From: an uncultured Methylophilaceae bacterium
GTDB taxonomy: Bacteria; Pseudomonadota; Gammaproteobacteria; Burkholderiales; Methylophilaceae
Assembly: GCA_903870165.1 (NCBI GenBank)
Contig: CAIQBW010000012.1
Span: forward strand, 89,253-153,252
Direction: 5' to 3'
DNA: 64,000 bases
Positions 12,861 through 23,625 of this stretch are shown one piece after another. The notes beneath the pieces are model-generated. The model searched no databases. It saw only the letters and a program-made list of their open reading frames with translations, and was not told the DNA's origin. The first letter of the stretch is position 1, and every line of letters begins with the position of its first letter. The translations under genes and the position numbers were made by a program.

Positions 12861-14069
12861 TTAAAAGACTTCCTTGACTGCGGCTAAACGGGCTTCAAAT
12901 ACAGCCTTTTTAATCGCCTCTGGCGCAGTATGAAGCTTTGCAACTGCGCCAGCATCAACGGCCAGCACAGCTTCTAGCAAGCCATTCAACACCTTCGCTT
13001 CGGGACATTCCGCTGATTCAAACCCAGTCCTTCCGCGTGAATCACATTCGCAAGCCAGTAAAAAATCTTTAAAGCGTTGAGGCTGACGAATCGCATCCGT
13101 ATCAATTAAAAACTGTAATGCCGTGTCAGGTCGCATTTGAAAGACTTGGTGAACTTTTCCATGAAATTTTGCGACGATTTGCGCAAGTTCTTTACATTCA
13201 TTTGGCACGCGCAATCTCTTGCTCACGTTCTGAAGCAAAGTTACGCTCCTAACTTCGTGCCCAGTGTGTCTAGGCCACATCTCCCTTGGCGTCGTTCCCT
13301 TGCCTAAATCATGCGTGAGTGCCGCAAAACGTATCGGCAGTGAGTATCCACAACTTGCGGCATAATCAATCACCATCATGATATGCACCCCTGTATCAAT
13401 CTCAGGGTGGTACATTTCAGGCTGTGGCACCCCCCAAAGCGCATCTAACTCAGGCATGATTTTTTGTAATGCGCCACAAGCACGCAGCACTTCAAACATT
13501 CGACTTGGCTTAATCTCCATCAATCCCTTAGCAAGCTCCTGCCAAACCCTTTCTGGGACTAGCGCATCTACCTCACCGTTTTCAACCATTTCACGCATTA
13601 ATGCCAAAGTTTCAGGCGCAACTGAAAAATCAGTAAACCGTGCCGCAAACCTTGCCGCTCTTAATATACGCACAGGATCTTCACTAAAAGCTAGGCTGAC
13701 ATGTCTCAGTATTTTATTATTTAGATCATCCAAGCCGCGGTAAGGGTCTATTAATTGCCCCTCATCATCTTTTGCAATCGCATTGATAGTTAAATCACGC
13801 CGAGCAAGATCTTGTTCAAGTGTCACATCTGGATCAGCATGCACTTGAAAACCTTTATAACCTTTGGCTGTCTTTCGCTCGGTTCTCGCTAGGGCGTATT
13901 CTTCATAGGTTTCGGGATGTAAAAAAACGGGAAAATCTTTACCGACAGCTTTATAGCCTAAACTTTCCATTTCCGCAGGAGTGCTTCCGACCACAACAAA
14001 ATCACGGTCTTTAACGATGAGTCCAAGTAGCTCATCACGCACAGCGCCTCCAACGCAGAAAACTTGCAT
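12861..14069 (-). CDS. cca: CCA-adding tRNA nucleotidyltransferase with HD domain
   Basis: MQVFCVGGAVRDELLGLIVKDRDFVVVG, RRDLTINAIA; start set at 14069 (TAAgATG) just after the upstream stop rather than the ORF-track start 14108. Confidence 0.95.
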   Translation of the reverse strand: MQVFCVGGAVRDELLGLIVKDRDFVVVGSTPAEMESLGYKAVGKDFPVFLHPETYEEYALARTERKTAKGYKGFQVHADPDVTLEQDLARRDLTINAIAKDDEGQLIDPYRGLDDLNNKILRHVSLAFSEDPVRILRAARFAARFTDFSVAPETLALMREMVENGEVDALVPERVWQELAKGLMEIKPSRMFEVLRACGALQKIMPELDALWGVPQPEMYHPEIDTGVHIMMVIDYAASCGYSLPIRFAALTHDLGKGTTPREMWPRHTGHEVRSVTLLQNVSKRLRVPNECKELAQIVAKFHGKVHQVFQMRPDTALQFLIDTDAIRQPQRFKDFLLACECDSRGRTGFESAECPEAKVLNGLLEAVLAVDAGAVAKLHTAPEAIKKAVFEARLAAVKEVF

Positions 14070-14070
14070 C

Positions 14071-15012
14071 TTATCTGCCAGCCCTTGCGCGAAATCGGTT
14101 ATAAGCATTGCGTGGGTTATCTTCGTTCAAATAGTCTGGCACGATGGTTTCAAGAGCGACTGGATGAAAGCCTAAAAATGCAGGGAAACTTGTGACACAC
14201 ACACTATCCACCTCCATAGAGCGCACGTTATCTCTGGTCATCAACTTCACAGGCAACAACTCCATCGCAAAGGCTTGCAGATAGGAAAGCATATTGTTAA
14301 GCCCAATAATAGTGGGCCTCTTGCCCAAAGTGTCTGCCACATAAGTAACTAATTGGCGCAACGTATAAACCTTAGGGCCCGCTAAATCATAGGCTTTACC
14401 ATAAGTATCAACATTGTCTAAAGATGCCACAAAAGCATAAGCAACATCCTCAACATAAATTGGTTGGAATTTAGCATTTGGTTTGGCAAGCAGAATTACT
14501 GGCAAAAGCCTGACTAATGAGGCAAACAGATTAATAAACCCGTCACCACGGCCAAAAATAATCGATGGTCTAAACACAGTCACATCGAGATTTTTGTTTG
14601 AGCGAAGCACAGCTAATTCACCTTCAGCTTTTGATTTCAAATAGTAACTTGGCGCATCTTTAGATGCTTGCAATGCGCTCATATGCACTAATCTTTTAAC
14701 GCCTAATTTGTTGCATAGCTTGGCTAAGCGCGCTGGTAATTCTGCATGCATGGCTTGGAAGCTAGCTTTTTTGCTATTGTGCAAAATACCTATCAGATTA
14801 ATCACCACGTCTGAACTTTTAAGGGCTTCAGCCAGCGCTACATCGTCCATCACATCGCACTCAAGTACATCAACATTAGGCAATAAAATAAGATGCTTGC
14901 TTGCTTCGCGTCGGCGCGTGAGAACTTTAACAGCATACCCAGCCAAGCTTAAATGACGAACTATCGCGCTACCAACAAAACCTGAACCACCCAACAAACA
15001 TACTTGCTTCAT
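14071..15012 (-). CDS. NAD-dependent epimerase/dehydratase, complex I NDUFA9-like family
   Basis: CLLGGSGFVGSAIVRHLSLAGYAVKVLTRR, Rossmann fold; VFRPSIIFGRGDGFINLFA. Confidence 0.88.
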   Translation of the reverse strand: MKQVCLLGGSGFVGSAIVRHLSLAGYAVKVLTRRREASKHLILLPNVDVLECDVMDDVALAEALKSSDVVINLIGILHNSKKASFQAMHAELPARLAKLCNKLGVKRLVHMSALQASKDAPSYYLKSKAEGELAVLRSNKNLDVTVFRPSIIFGRGDGFINLFASLVRLLPVILLAKPNAKFQPIYVEDVAYAFVASLDNVDTYGKAYDLAGPKVYTLRQLVTYVADTLGKRPTIIGLNNMLSYLQAFAMELLPVKLMTRDNVRSMEVDSVCVTSFPAFLGFHPVALETIVPDYLNEDNPRNAYNRFRARAGR

Positions 15013-15045
15013 GCTTTTTGCTACTTTCTTTTTTGTATTTTTATA

Positions 15046-16983
15046 TTAAATATCGCCTTCATCACTGGCATTTGCATTTCCATCGCCAATAATCATCCCT
15101 AGTCTTTGTTTAAGACTCACTGATTTGGTTCCTAGACTATTGGAATAAAAACAGGTGTTAGCCATGACTTTTTGTACATATTGACGCGTCTCTAAAATCG
15201 GAATGGTTTCCGCGTAAATCGCCCCCTCCATCGGCTTTTTAGGTGCCCAATGTCTTGCATTACCAGGCCCAGCATTATAAGCTGCTGTTGCCATTGCCGC
15301 TTGACCACTCATTAAATCCAATGTGTAGCGTAAATAATAAGTCCCCAACTTCACATTAGTTTCTGTTTGATGAATCATATTCTGGCGATACTCACTAAAT
15401 CCTGTTTTTTTAGCTATCCATGCAGCAGTTGCAGGCATGACCTGCATCAAGCCAGACGCCCCAACGCCAGATTTTGCATAACTGACAAAGCGGCTTTCTT
15501 GACGAGTTAAACCATAAACCCAAGCCTCATCCAAGCCATTGGCTTTAGAGAAAGTCTGTACAGTTTCACGATAAGGGGCTGGGTAACGCAATACAAAATT
15601 ATGCACAAACTTGGTTTTTTCAGCGGTGCTAATCGCCAGATCATACCAAGATTGGCGCATCGCCAATTCTGCAGCAGCGAGCATTTGCTTATCATCATAA
15701 TCTTTAGTTGCCCATGCCCACTCTGCACGACTCTCCCAGCGCATATCTAACCTTTGTAGCTCAAGCGCTCTTTGCATGGCCGGTTGATTTTTAACAGCCT
15801 GCACCTCTGCGTCTGAAGGCACATAATTACTTGGAGTATTTGTTATCACATCGCCCAACTCATCTTGTGCTAGCAAACCATAAAATGAATGCTCACGTGA
15901 AAGAGTAACAAATATCGCATTTGCTTTTGCAATGAGATTTTGCGCTTTATAAGCACGTGCCTTCCAATAGCGCCATGGAGGCTCTTCTTGTTGAGTCGCT
16001 TGCATATCTTCAATGGTCGCTAAGACCAAGGCCCAATTTCTATCCAACAATGCAGCGCGAACTTTCCAAGCAATTTCATCTTGCTCCAGCTCACTGTTTT
16101 TCACTTTCGCATACAAACTTAATGCCTGCTCATCATGACGACGTGCGGCTTGCATCGCTAGACGACCCCACATGTAAACTTGTTCATCAGTTTCAAACTG
16201 GGGCATGAGTTTAGCCCATGTGCTTAATCCAGCATCCAACTTACTTCGAACTAACTTATCTATCGCATAGAGATTGAGCGCCCGCCCCAAATGACTTTTA
16301 AATGGGATAATTTTCTTTTCGAGCGCGACTTGTGGGTTTTGGTAAACAGTATCAATGAGTTTTAATTGTGCTTTTGAAATGTTTGAATCACGTTGAATGA
16401 TGGCCTTAGCTAAAGCGACTTTTCCTTCTTGCATCGCCAATCTAAAACGCGCCCAAATATCATCTTGCGTGAGGACCTTGGATGCTTGCATCAAATCAAA
16501 TAAGTTTTCGCAATTCGCTGGTTGCTCTGCTGTGCTCATCCATAAGGCTTTGCCTTCTGTCAAAGCAATAACATCTCCTTTTTTGGCGCGTCCTTCAAGC
16601 ACATAGCAACTCACTGCTAAATCTTCACGTTTAAAATTAGGAAGCTCATCAAAAAAGGTGTCCCAATCTTGACGTTTACCTAGGCTCTTAAGCCACTCGG
16701 CACGCACCTTATCTGCAAAAGAGTAGTCGGCGTATTGGGATAAAAAGTCACGAATCACAACTTTATCGCTGGTACTCAAAGTAATCAGCATGAGCCAGTA
16801 GTCTGCGTAAGACGCTAGGATGTAATTTTGGGAATGAAGCTGGCTTGCATCCTCAGCAAGTGCCTTCACGTTTCTGGATTGATAGGCCGTTTGAGCGTGT
16901 ACGAATATTTGATCTGCACTCATCCCCCAAGCAGAGCTAGCGCTAGATAAGGCCAAACTTAATAAAATTGCCCAACGTTTCAT
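15046..16983 (-). CDS. slt: Soluble lytic murein transglycosylase
   Basis: Signal peptide, helical superhelix, C-terminal GLTRQESRFVSYAKSGVGASGLMQVMPATA and AAYNAGPGNARHW. Confidence 0.95.
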   Translation of the reverse strand: MKRWAILLSLALSSASSAWGMSADQIFVHAQTAYQSRNVKALAEDASQLHSQNYILASYADYWLMLITLSTSDKVVIRDFLSQYADYSFADKVRAEWLKSLGKRQDWDTFFDELPNFKREDLAVSCYVLEGRAKKGDVIALTEGKALWMSTAEQPANCENLFDLMQASKVLTQDDIWARFRLAMQEGKVALAKAIIQRDSNISKAQLKLIDTVYQNPQVALEKKIIPFKSHLGRALNLYAIDKLVRSKLDAGLSTWAKLMPQFETDEQVYMWGRLAMQAARRHDEQALSLYAKVKNSELEQDEIAWKVRAALLDRNWALVLATIEDMQATQQEEPPWRYWKARAYKAQNLIAKANAIFVTLSREHSFYGLLAQDELGDVITNTPSNYVPSDAEVQAVKNQPAMQRALELQRLDMRWESRAEWAWATKDYDDKQMLAAAELAMRQSWYDLAISTAEKTKFVHNFVLRYPAPYRETVQTFSKANGLDEAWVYGLTRQESRFVSYAKSGVGASGLMQVMPATAAWIAKKTGFSEYRQNMIHQTETNVKLGTYYLRYTLDLMSGQAAMATAAYNAGPGNARHWAPKKPMEGAIYAETIPILETRQYVQKVMANTCFYSNSLGTKSVSLKQRLGMIIGDGNANASDEGDI

Positions 16984-17049
16984 TATGTTCCTTGAGCTAG
17001 GACTTTGATACTTGCCCCACCCATCGTGAAAATTTTAGGGCGATGCAAT

Positions 17050-17238
17050 TTATACCAGGATAATACGCACAACCGCCATCACAACGGCAGCAGCGAGCAA
17101 CAATAGAAATGCGTATTTAATGATCTGCCCCAAGAGGCGAAGATAGCGCTTATCACCTTTGACCAAAAAGGCCCCTAAGCAAACTGCACATGGAAATATA
17201 ATTAAGATTAATAAAACTCGAGCGATTAATAATCCCAT
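17050..17238 (-). CDS. Small hydrophobic membrane protein of unknown function
   Basis: 62-aa ORF with two predicted TM stretches, located between slt and lpxC on the same strand. Confidence 0.6.
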   Translation of the reverse strand: MGLLIARVLLILIIFPCAVCLGAFLVKGDKRYLRLLGQIIKYAFLLLLAAAVVMAVVRIILV

Positions 17239-17252
17239 AGTCCCTGACTCAC

Positions 17253-18182
17253 TTAAATGTAATGCAATGCGGGGGAGGCCATTATTGGAGCTTGAAATCC
17301 ACTAGGCGCTTCTTCCGCTTTTTCGAAGGTTGCATACTCCCAAGCATCAGCATCAGCCAACAATGTACGTAACAATTGGTTATTCAGCGCATGGCCAGAC
17401 TTGTGGGCTGTGAAAGCGCAAAGCAAGGGATGCCCAAGCACATACAAATCCCCAATCGCGTCTAAAGTTTTGTGTTTTACAAACTCGTCTTCGTAACGCA
17501 AACCATCGTGATTCAAAATGCGGTATTCATCTAAAACGATGGCGTTATCCAAGCTACCACCACGTGCCAAACCCATAGAGCGTAAGGCTTCTACTTCATG
17601 CATAAAGCCAAACGTGCGGGCGCGGCTTACTTCTTTGATATATGAATTGTCGGCAAAATCAATTTTGACATTGTTACCTGTATGCTCAAAAACAGGATGC
17701 GCAAAATCGATCGTAAAATCGACTTTAAATCCAAAATATGGATCAAAACGCACCCATTTATCCCCATCTTGGACTTCGACCGTCTTTTTGATACGAATAA
17801 ATTTCTTGGCGGCGGCTTGTTCGACAATCCCTGCTTGCTGAAGTAAAAATACGAACGGGCCTGAGCTTCCATCCATAATCGGTACTTCACCAGCGGACAA
17901 TTCAACGTAAATATTATCTATCCCTAGCCCAGCTAGTGCGGACATTAAATGCTCGACAGTAGCAACGCGCACCCCTTCGTGTTCCAAGGCTGAACACATC
18001 CGAGTGTCGCATACATATTGAGGCTGCACTTTGATTTCCGCTGAATCGGGCAGATCGACGCGGCGGAACACAATACCAGTATTGGGTGCTGCAGGACGAA
18101 AGGTCATTTTGACCTTTTCGCCAGTATGCAAGCCAACACCAGTGGCACTAATTGATTTTTTAAGGGTGCGCTGTTTCAGCAT
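17253..18182 (-). CDS. lpxC: UDP-3-O-acyl-N-acetylglucosamine deacetylase
   Basis: [53 protein letters not shown]. Confidence 0.98.
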   Translation of the reverse strand: MLKQRTLKKSISATGVGLHTGEKVKMTFRPAAPNTGIVFRRVDLPDSAEIKVQPQYVCDTRMCSALEHEGVRVATVEHLMSALAGLGIDNIYVELSAGEVPIMDGSSGPFVFLLQQAGIVEQAAAKKFIRIKKTVEVQDGDKWVRFDPYFGFKVDFTIDFAHPVFEHTGNNVKIDFADNSYIKEVSRARTFGFMHEVEALRSMGLARGGSLDNAIVLDEYRILNHDGLRYEDEFVKHKTLDAIGDLYVLGHPLLCAFTAHKSGHALNNQLLRTLLADADAWEYATFEKAEEAPSGFQAPIMASPALHYI

Positions 18183-18368
18183 ATTTTCTTTTTAATCTCA
18201 CCTTACATAACCTAAAAAATCTTTTTAGGGCTTCTTAAACTTAAGAACCCCTCTCAATAAAGACTATCTATCCTGCTAAAAGCATAGCATAAATGCCGCA
18301 CTCACTCATAACGAGTGCCATCCCTAAAACTTAGCCAGTGATTAAACAGGCAGATTAATCTAACTCAA

Positions 18369-19547
18369 TTAATCTGCTTGTTTACGTAAAAATGCTGGGA
18401 TGTCATATTCCTCAATCCCATCTTTTTTCATCGCATCCACTTGGGCACGACGACCGCTATTTTGTGTAAACACAGCAGGCTCATCATCGTCCATGAAGCC
18501 AACATTGCCAGCGCCGGTGTAGATTGGTTGGTTGGTTGTACCATCACGTACTACTGGCGTAGTCATCACGAGTTTTGGTTTTTGTTGCGCACCAACACCA
18601 TTCAAGCCTGTCGCAACCATCGTTACACGCAAGCCATCACCGATGCTCTCATCAAATACGTTGCCCACAATCACAGTTGCTTCATCCGCAGTGAATGAGC
18701 GAATTGTGTTCATTACATCGTAATATTCTTTCATTTTGAAAGAGTGACTTGCAGTAATGTTCACCAAAACACCGCGTGCATTCGCTAAGTTGACGTTCTC
18801 TAGCAATGGGCTTGCAACCGCTTGTTCAGCTGCCAATACCGCACGATCTGGACCTGTAGCTACCGCAGAACCCATCATTGCCATGCCCATTTCAGACATC
18901 ACTGTGCGCACATCAGCAAAGTCAACGTTGACCAAACCTGGGCAATTAATAATTTCGGCAATGCCTGAAACAGCGTTATGAAGTACATCGTTAGCTGCTT
19001 TAAAAGCATCGGTAAATGTCACATCATCGCCCAGCACTTCCATCAATTTGTCATTAGGGATAATGATAAGAGAGTCAACATGCTTTGATAGTTCTTCCAA
19101 ACCATCCGTTGCGACCTTGCCGCGCTTGCCTTCAAATGCGAATGGTTTAGTCACCACTGCAACTGTCAAAATACCCATTTCTTTCGCAACTTCAGCAACG
19201 ATAGGGGCTGCACCAGTACCTGTACCGCCACCCATGCCAGCAGTGATGAATAACATATCAGCGCCATCAATCACTTCCGCGATGCGGTCACGGTCCTCTA
19301 AAGCAGCTTCTCGGCCGATTTCAGGTTTAGCACCTGCACCCAGACCCTTTGTGATGTCCATACCAATTTGCAGTACAGTCTTCGCTTGGCTTTTTTTCAG
19401 CGCTTGCATGTCGGTGTTCGCACAAATAAATTCTACGCCGCCAACGTTTTTTGCAATCATGTGCTCGACAGCGTTACCGCCGCAACCACCCACACCAATG
19501 ACCTTAATGACGGCTTCTTGGTTTTCGTTATCCATAATTTCAAACAT
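18369..19547 (-). CDS. ftsZ: Cell division protein FtsZ
   Basis: GVGGCGGNAVEHM, GGGTGTGAAPIVAE, C-terminal EEYDIPAFLRKQAD. Confidence 0.99.
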   Translation of the reverse strand: MFEIMDNENQEAVIKVIGVGGCGGNAVEHMIAKNVGGVEFICANTDMQALKKSQAKTVLQIGMDITKGLGAGAKPEIGREAALEDRDRIAEVIDGADMLFITAGMGGGTGTGAAPIVAEVAKEMGILTVAVVTKPFAFEGKRGKVATDGLEELSKHVDSLIIIPNDKLMEVLGDDVTFTDAFKAANDVLHNAVSGIAEIINCPGLVNVDFADVRTVMSEMGMAMMGSAVATGPDRAVLAAEQAVASPLLENVNLANARGVLVNITASHSFKMKEYYDVMNTIRSFTADEATVIVGNVFDESIGDGLRVTMVATGLNGVGAQQKPKLVMTTPVVRDGTTNQPIYTGAGNVGFMDDDEPAVFTQNSGRRAQVDAMKKDGIEEYDIPAFLRKQAD

Positions 19548-19619
19548 TGTATTTCTCCTTGATATCTGCCTAAACTAAATTACTTCTGCCTTTATTACTT
19601 TTACTACCACTACCTACTA

Positions 19620-20858
19620 CTAAAAATTACCTTGAAACCAACTCTTCATCCGTTCGAGAATCCTACCGAATGAATTCGCATCCAAGCTCACTTGAATCTG
19701 TTGTGCGACTTGGCGCTTGCCTATCAACAACAAACCTACACCTGTTGCATAGCGCGGATTACTTACTACTTCTGACAAACCACCTACGTATCTTGGCAAA
19801 CCTAGACGAACTGGCATGTGGAAAATCTCCTCACCCAACTCAACCATGCCTTTCATCATTGCTGAACCACCTGTAATCACGATGCCTGAAGCAATCATCT
19901 CTTCTAAACCGCTACGGCGTAATTCAGCCAATACGAACTCATACAACTCCACCACACGGGGCTCAATCACTTCAGCCAAGGTTTGAACTGAAAGCTGGCG
20001 GCCTTCACGACCATCGGTGCCTTGCACTTCAACCACTTCACGGGGATCTGCTAGTTGTCTTAAGGCACAACCGTGTTTAATCTTGATGTCTTCAGCGGAT
20101 TGCGTTGGTGTTCTTAACGCGACTGCAACGTCATTAGTGATTTGATCCCCTGCAATAGGTATGACTGCCGTATGACGAATCGCACCTTGCTTGAACACAG
20201 CAATATCTGTTGTCCCTCCGCCGATATCCACCAAACAAACGCCTAATTCTTTTTCATCTTCTGTCAGCACTGCTTCACTAGAAGCCAAAGGCTGAAGAAT
20301 CAAATCTGTCACTTCTAAACCGCAACGCTTAATACTCTTGACGATGTTTTGCGCAGCGGCAACAGCGCCAGTCACAATATGAACCTTCACCTCCAGCTTC
20401 ATGCCGCTCATGCCAAGCGGCTCACGCACGTCTTCCTGACCGTCAATGATGTATTCTTGTGTAAGAATATGCAGAATCTGCTGGTCTGAAGGCAAAGCAA
20501 TCGCTTGCGCAGTTTCAATCACACGCGCCACATCAGCCTGCGTCACCTCAGCATCTTTAATCTTCACCATTCCCCGTGCATTAATACTTTGCACATGGCT
20601 GCCAGCAATCCCTGTAAATGCATTCTTAATCGTGCAATCAGCCATCAGCTCAGCTTCTTCAATCGCACGTTGAATCGCGTTCACTGTCGAATCAATGTTA
20701 ATCACTACGCCCTTTTTAAGACCGCGTGAGACGTGTTGTCCGAGGCCAATGACATTCATACTTCCATCAGCCATCAACTCTGCCACGATTGCGACAACTT
20801 TAGATGTGCCAATATCTAAGCCAATAATGAGGTTTTTCTCTTCTTTAGCTCTACTCAT
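19620..20858 (-). CDS. ftsA: Cell division protein FtsA
   Basis: IIGLDIGTSKVVAIV, LVDIGGGTTDIAVF; next to ftsZ. Confidence 0.98.
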   Translation of the reverse strand: MSRAKEEKNLIIGLDIGTSKVVAIVAELMADGSMNVIGLGQHVSRGLKKGVVINIDSTVNAIQRAIEEAELMADCTIKNAFTGIAGSHVQSINARGMVKIKDAEVTQADVARVIETAQAIALPSDQQILHILTQEYIIDGQEDVREPLGMSGMKLEVKVHIVTGAVAAAQNIVKSIKRCGLEVTDLILQPLASSEAVLTEDEKELGVCLVDIGGGTTDIAVFKQGAIRHTAVIPIAGDQITNDVAVALRTPTQSAEDIKIKHGCALRQLADPREVVEVQGTDGREGRQLSVQTLAEVIEPRVVELYEFVLAELRRSGLEEMIASGIVITGGSAMMKGMVELGEEIFHMPVRLGLPRYVGGLSEVVSNPRYATGVGLLLIGKRQVAQQIQVSLDANSFGRILERMKSWFQGNF

Positions 20859-20922
20859 CGTGTTTCTCCACTTTTCTTAATTCAGTTCTATTCATGCTGG
20901 TTAATAATTTATCTTGCTTAAA

Positions 20923-21798
20923 CTAGGCTTTAGTCTTTTTCACTTCAATCTTCTTTAAATCCGGCTTTTTAATCTCTTTATTGCTTTGTTCTTTTTTAAC
21001 TGGCGCTTTTTTGCCAGCTTCTTTTTTAGGTTCGCTCTTACCGTTATGTTGACTTTGCTCTTTAGGCTCTAAGGCTACAGCTGCAGGCTTAAATGCTGCC
21101 AATGCCATTGGGCTTCTCACTGCAAAACCACTTGGATAGCGCAAATCCACATATTTCAAGTCGCCTTTCAAGCCCGCATAGGTTTTGCTATACACCTGCA
21201 TAAAGCGTGCAAGGCGCATATCCATCTTTTCGCGACCAAGTGAAATCACCATGCCTGTATTGGTCGTTACCTGCCAAGAGCGTCTTGGCGTCAACGTCAC
21301 TTCCGTTAATTTCATTTTCATTGGCAAAATTAACTCGCCAAACTCAGCGTAATGTTCAGCCACTTCTTTTACGCCATCCCCTGGGCCATAAAATACTGGT
21401 AAATCAGCATCTGAGGCCGCATGAAACAACTCACCATGCGTGTTCACCAATGCAATATTTCCCCAACGCGCCAAGGCTTGATGCTCCTCAATCACCACTT
21501 CCAATCGATTAGGCCATCGTCTTCTCACACTCACCGTTCTAGCCCAAGGAAGTTTCTCAAAGGCTTCACGTGTCTTCACTAAATTCACTGTAAAAAAGTT
21601 ACCTTGCAAATAACGGCCAGAAATTAATTTCACTTGCTCGCGTGTCACATGTTTCAGTTCACCCTCTACTCGCACTTCATTGAGTGGGAAAATCGGCAAA
21701 TGGACCACAATGAAAAGAGCACCGTACATAAATAGTACAAATGCAAATGCAAACAACACGTTTGCAATCCAATTCAAAATATTGGGTTTATCCCACAC
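20923..21798 (-). CDS. ftsQ: Cell division protein FtsQ with Lys-rich C-terminal extension
   Basis: POTRA-like region, [30 protein letters not shown]; dcw position. Confidence 0.96.
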   Translation of the reverse strand: MWDKPNILNWIANVLFAFAFVLFMYGALFIVVHLPIFPLNEVRVEGELKHVTREQVKLISGRYLQGNFFTVNLVKTREAFEKLPWARTVSVRRRWPNRLEVVIEEHQALARWGNIALVNTHGELFHAASDADLPVFYGPGDGVKEVAEHYAEFGELILPMKMKLTEVTLTPRRSWQVTTNTGMVISLGREKMDMRLARFMQVYSKTYAGLKGDLKYVDLRYPSGFAVRSPMALAAFKPAAVALEPKEQSQHNGKSEPKKEAGKKAPVKKEQSNKEIKKPDLKKIEVKKTKA

Positions 21799-22720
21799 GT
21801 ACTTTTGCTCCGTGCTGTTTAATCGCCAATGTCAAAATGCGTTTCACTAATTCAGCAAATGGAATACCTGCTGCTTTTGCAGCCATCGGCACCAAGCTGT
21901 GGTCTGTCATCCCAGGGCTCGTATTCACTTCCAAAAAGTAATGTCTTCCTGATTCATCCATCAAGAAATCCACACGACCCCAGCCTGTGCCACCGATTGC
22001 CTTAAATGCCTGCAAGGCCTCTGCCTGTATCTTGGCTTCTTGGTCTTTTGGCAAACCACACGGGCATAAATACTGCGTGTCATCACGCAAATACTTTGCT
22101 TCAAAATCATAAAACTCATTAGCAGGAACGATCCGCACAATCGGCAATACTTGGTCGCCTAGAATTCCAACGGTATACTCACCACCACCCACAAACTGCT
22201 CGGCAATGACAAGCGGGTCTGATTTAGCCGCCAACTCATAAGCAGCTTTCAAATCCCCCGCCACTTTTACCTTGCTAATTCCAATACTTGAGCCTTCGTT
22301 GGCTGGTTTTACAAAGAGCGGCAATCCTAGCTTTTCCTCAATCACTGCAAAATCAGAATCAGCACTCACCACTTCAAATGCAGGCGTTGTCACGCCTGCT
22401 GCATGCCAAATTAACTTAGTACGCCACTTGTCCATCCCAATAGCTGAAGCCATCACGCTAGAGCCTGTATATGGAATGCCAAATAACTCCAAAACCCCTT
22501 GCATGGTGCCATCCTCACCGAAACGGCCATGAAGAGAGATAAAGGCAGCATCAAATTGTTCTAAGTCATGCAATGGTCGAGTCGCTGGGTCAAATGGCTC
22601 CGCATCTATTCCTTGCGCTTGCAAAGCGGCTAAAACAGCTAAGCCGCTCTTAAGCGAGACTTCACGCTCGCCTGATTTGCCGCCCAATAAAACCGCTACT
22701 TTTCCAAATGTGTTACTCAT
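21788..22720 (-). CDS. ddl: D-alanine--D-alanine ligase
   Basis: [48 protein letters not shown]. Confidence 0.97.
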   Translation of the reverse strand: MSNTFGKVAVLLGGKSGEREVSLKSGLAVLAALQAQGIDAEPFDPATRPLHDLEQFDAAFISLHGRFGEDGTMQGVLELFGIPYTGSSVMASAIGMDKWRTKLIWHAAGVTTPAFEVVSADSDFAVIEEKLGLPLFVKPANEGSSIGISKVKVAGDLKAAYELAAKSDPLVIAEQFVGGGEYTVGILGDQVLPIVRIVPANEFYDFEAKYLRDDTQYLCPCGLPKDQEAKIQAEALQAFKAIGGTGWGRVDFLMDESGRHYFLEVNTSPGMTDHSLVPMAAKAAGIPFAELVKRILTLAIKQHGAKVRVG

Positions 22721-23625
22721 GCTTTTCCACTCACTTTTTCACCCAACACATGCACTTCTTGGCGCAAGCTAATTCCAAACTTCTCTTTTACTGTCTCACG
22801 CATTAGCGCAATTAATTGCTCAATATCTTCAGCACTTGCATCGCCCAAGTTCACAATAAAATTGGCATGCTTTTCCGAAATCTGTGCGCCGCCAATTTTG
22901 TGGCCTTTTAAGCCACAAGCCTCAATCAATCGTGCCGCATAATCACCTTCTGGATTACGGAAGGTTGAGCCTGCGTTTGGTAAATTAAGCGGCTGCGTCG
23001 CTAATCTTTTGGCTAGTAAAGCTTTAATCTTTTCCTCAGACGCTTCAGCATCCCCAGCTGATAACTCAAACCAAGCACCGACAAACCATTCTTTTGCTAC
23101 TGGCATAGCAACATGGCGATATGTCGCAACGAATTCATCCGCATTTCGTTCATGCACCAAGCCTTTAGCATCAATCGTTAGCACGCGTTTAACGCTGTCC
23201 CAAGTTTCGCCACCATGACAGCCGGCATTCATCGCCAAAGCACCACCTACCGTACCAGGAATACCAGCCCAAAATTCGCCACCTTGTTTGGCTTGTTTTG
23301 CGGTAAAACGTGCCAACTTAGCACACGTCACACCAGCATCTGAATAGACTAAATCACCTTCCATTTGTAAGGTGTTGAGTGCGTTATGAAGCACCACCAC
23401 CGTACCGCGTACCCCTGCATCTCTTACCAATAAATTCGAACCCAAGCCCACAAAATGAATTGGCTCATTGGCATCTAAACTTTGTAAGAAAGCACTTAAA
23501 TCATCCAAGCTCGCAGGAATATATAAACGATCCGCTTTGCCGCCCACGCGCCAGCTGTTGTAACGAGTCATAGGCTCGTTCAACAACAAACTTCCTTGTG
23601 CTGGAGCTTGGGCCATTACTTGCAT
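22717..23625 (-). CDS. murB: UDP-N-acetylenolpyruvoylglucosamine reductase
   Basis: [52 protein letters not shown]. Confidence 0.97.
   Translation of the reverse strand: MQVMAQAPAQGSLLLNEPMTRYNSWRVGGKADRLYIPASLDDLSAFLQSLDANEPIHFVGLGSNLLVRDAGVRGTVVVLHNALNTLQMEGDLVYSDAGVTCAKLARFTAKQAKQGGEFWAGIPGTVGGALAMNAGCHGGETWDSVKRVLTIDAKGLVHERNADEFVATYRHVAMPVAKEWFVGAWFELSAGDAEASEEKIKALLAKRLATQPLNLPNAGSTFRNPEGDYAARLIEACGLKGHKIGGAQISEKHANFIVNLGDASAEDIEQLIALMRETVKEKFGISLRQEVHVLGEKVSGKA

Noticed and set aside
12861-14108. 38-bp overlap of cca with the epimerase gene
   Set aside because: An internal Met immediately after the upstream stop (TAAgATG at 14069) is a better start.
19048-19578. 176-aa plus-strand ORF
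   Set aside because: Antisense to ftsZ; shadow ORF.
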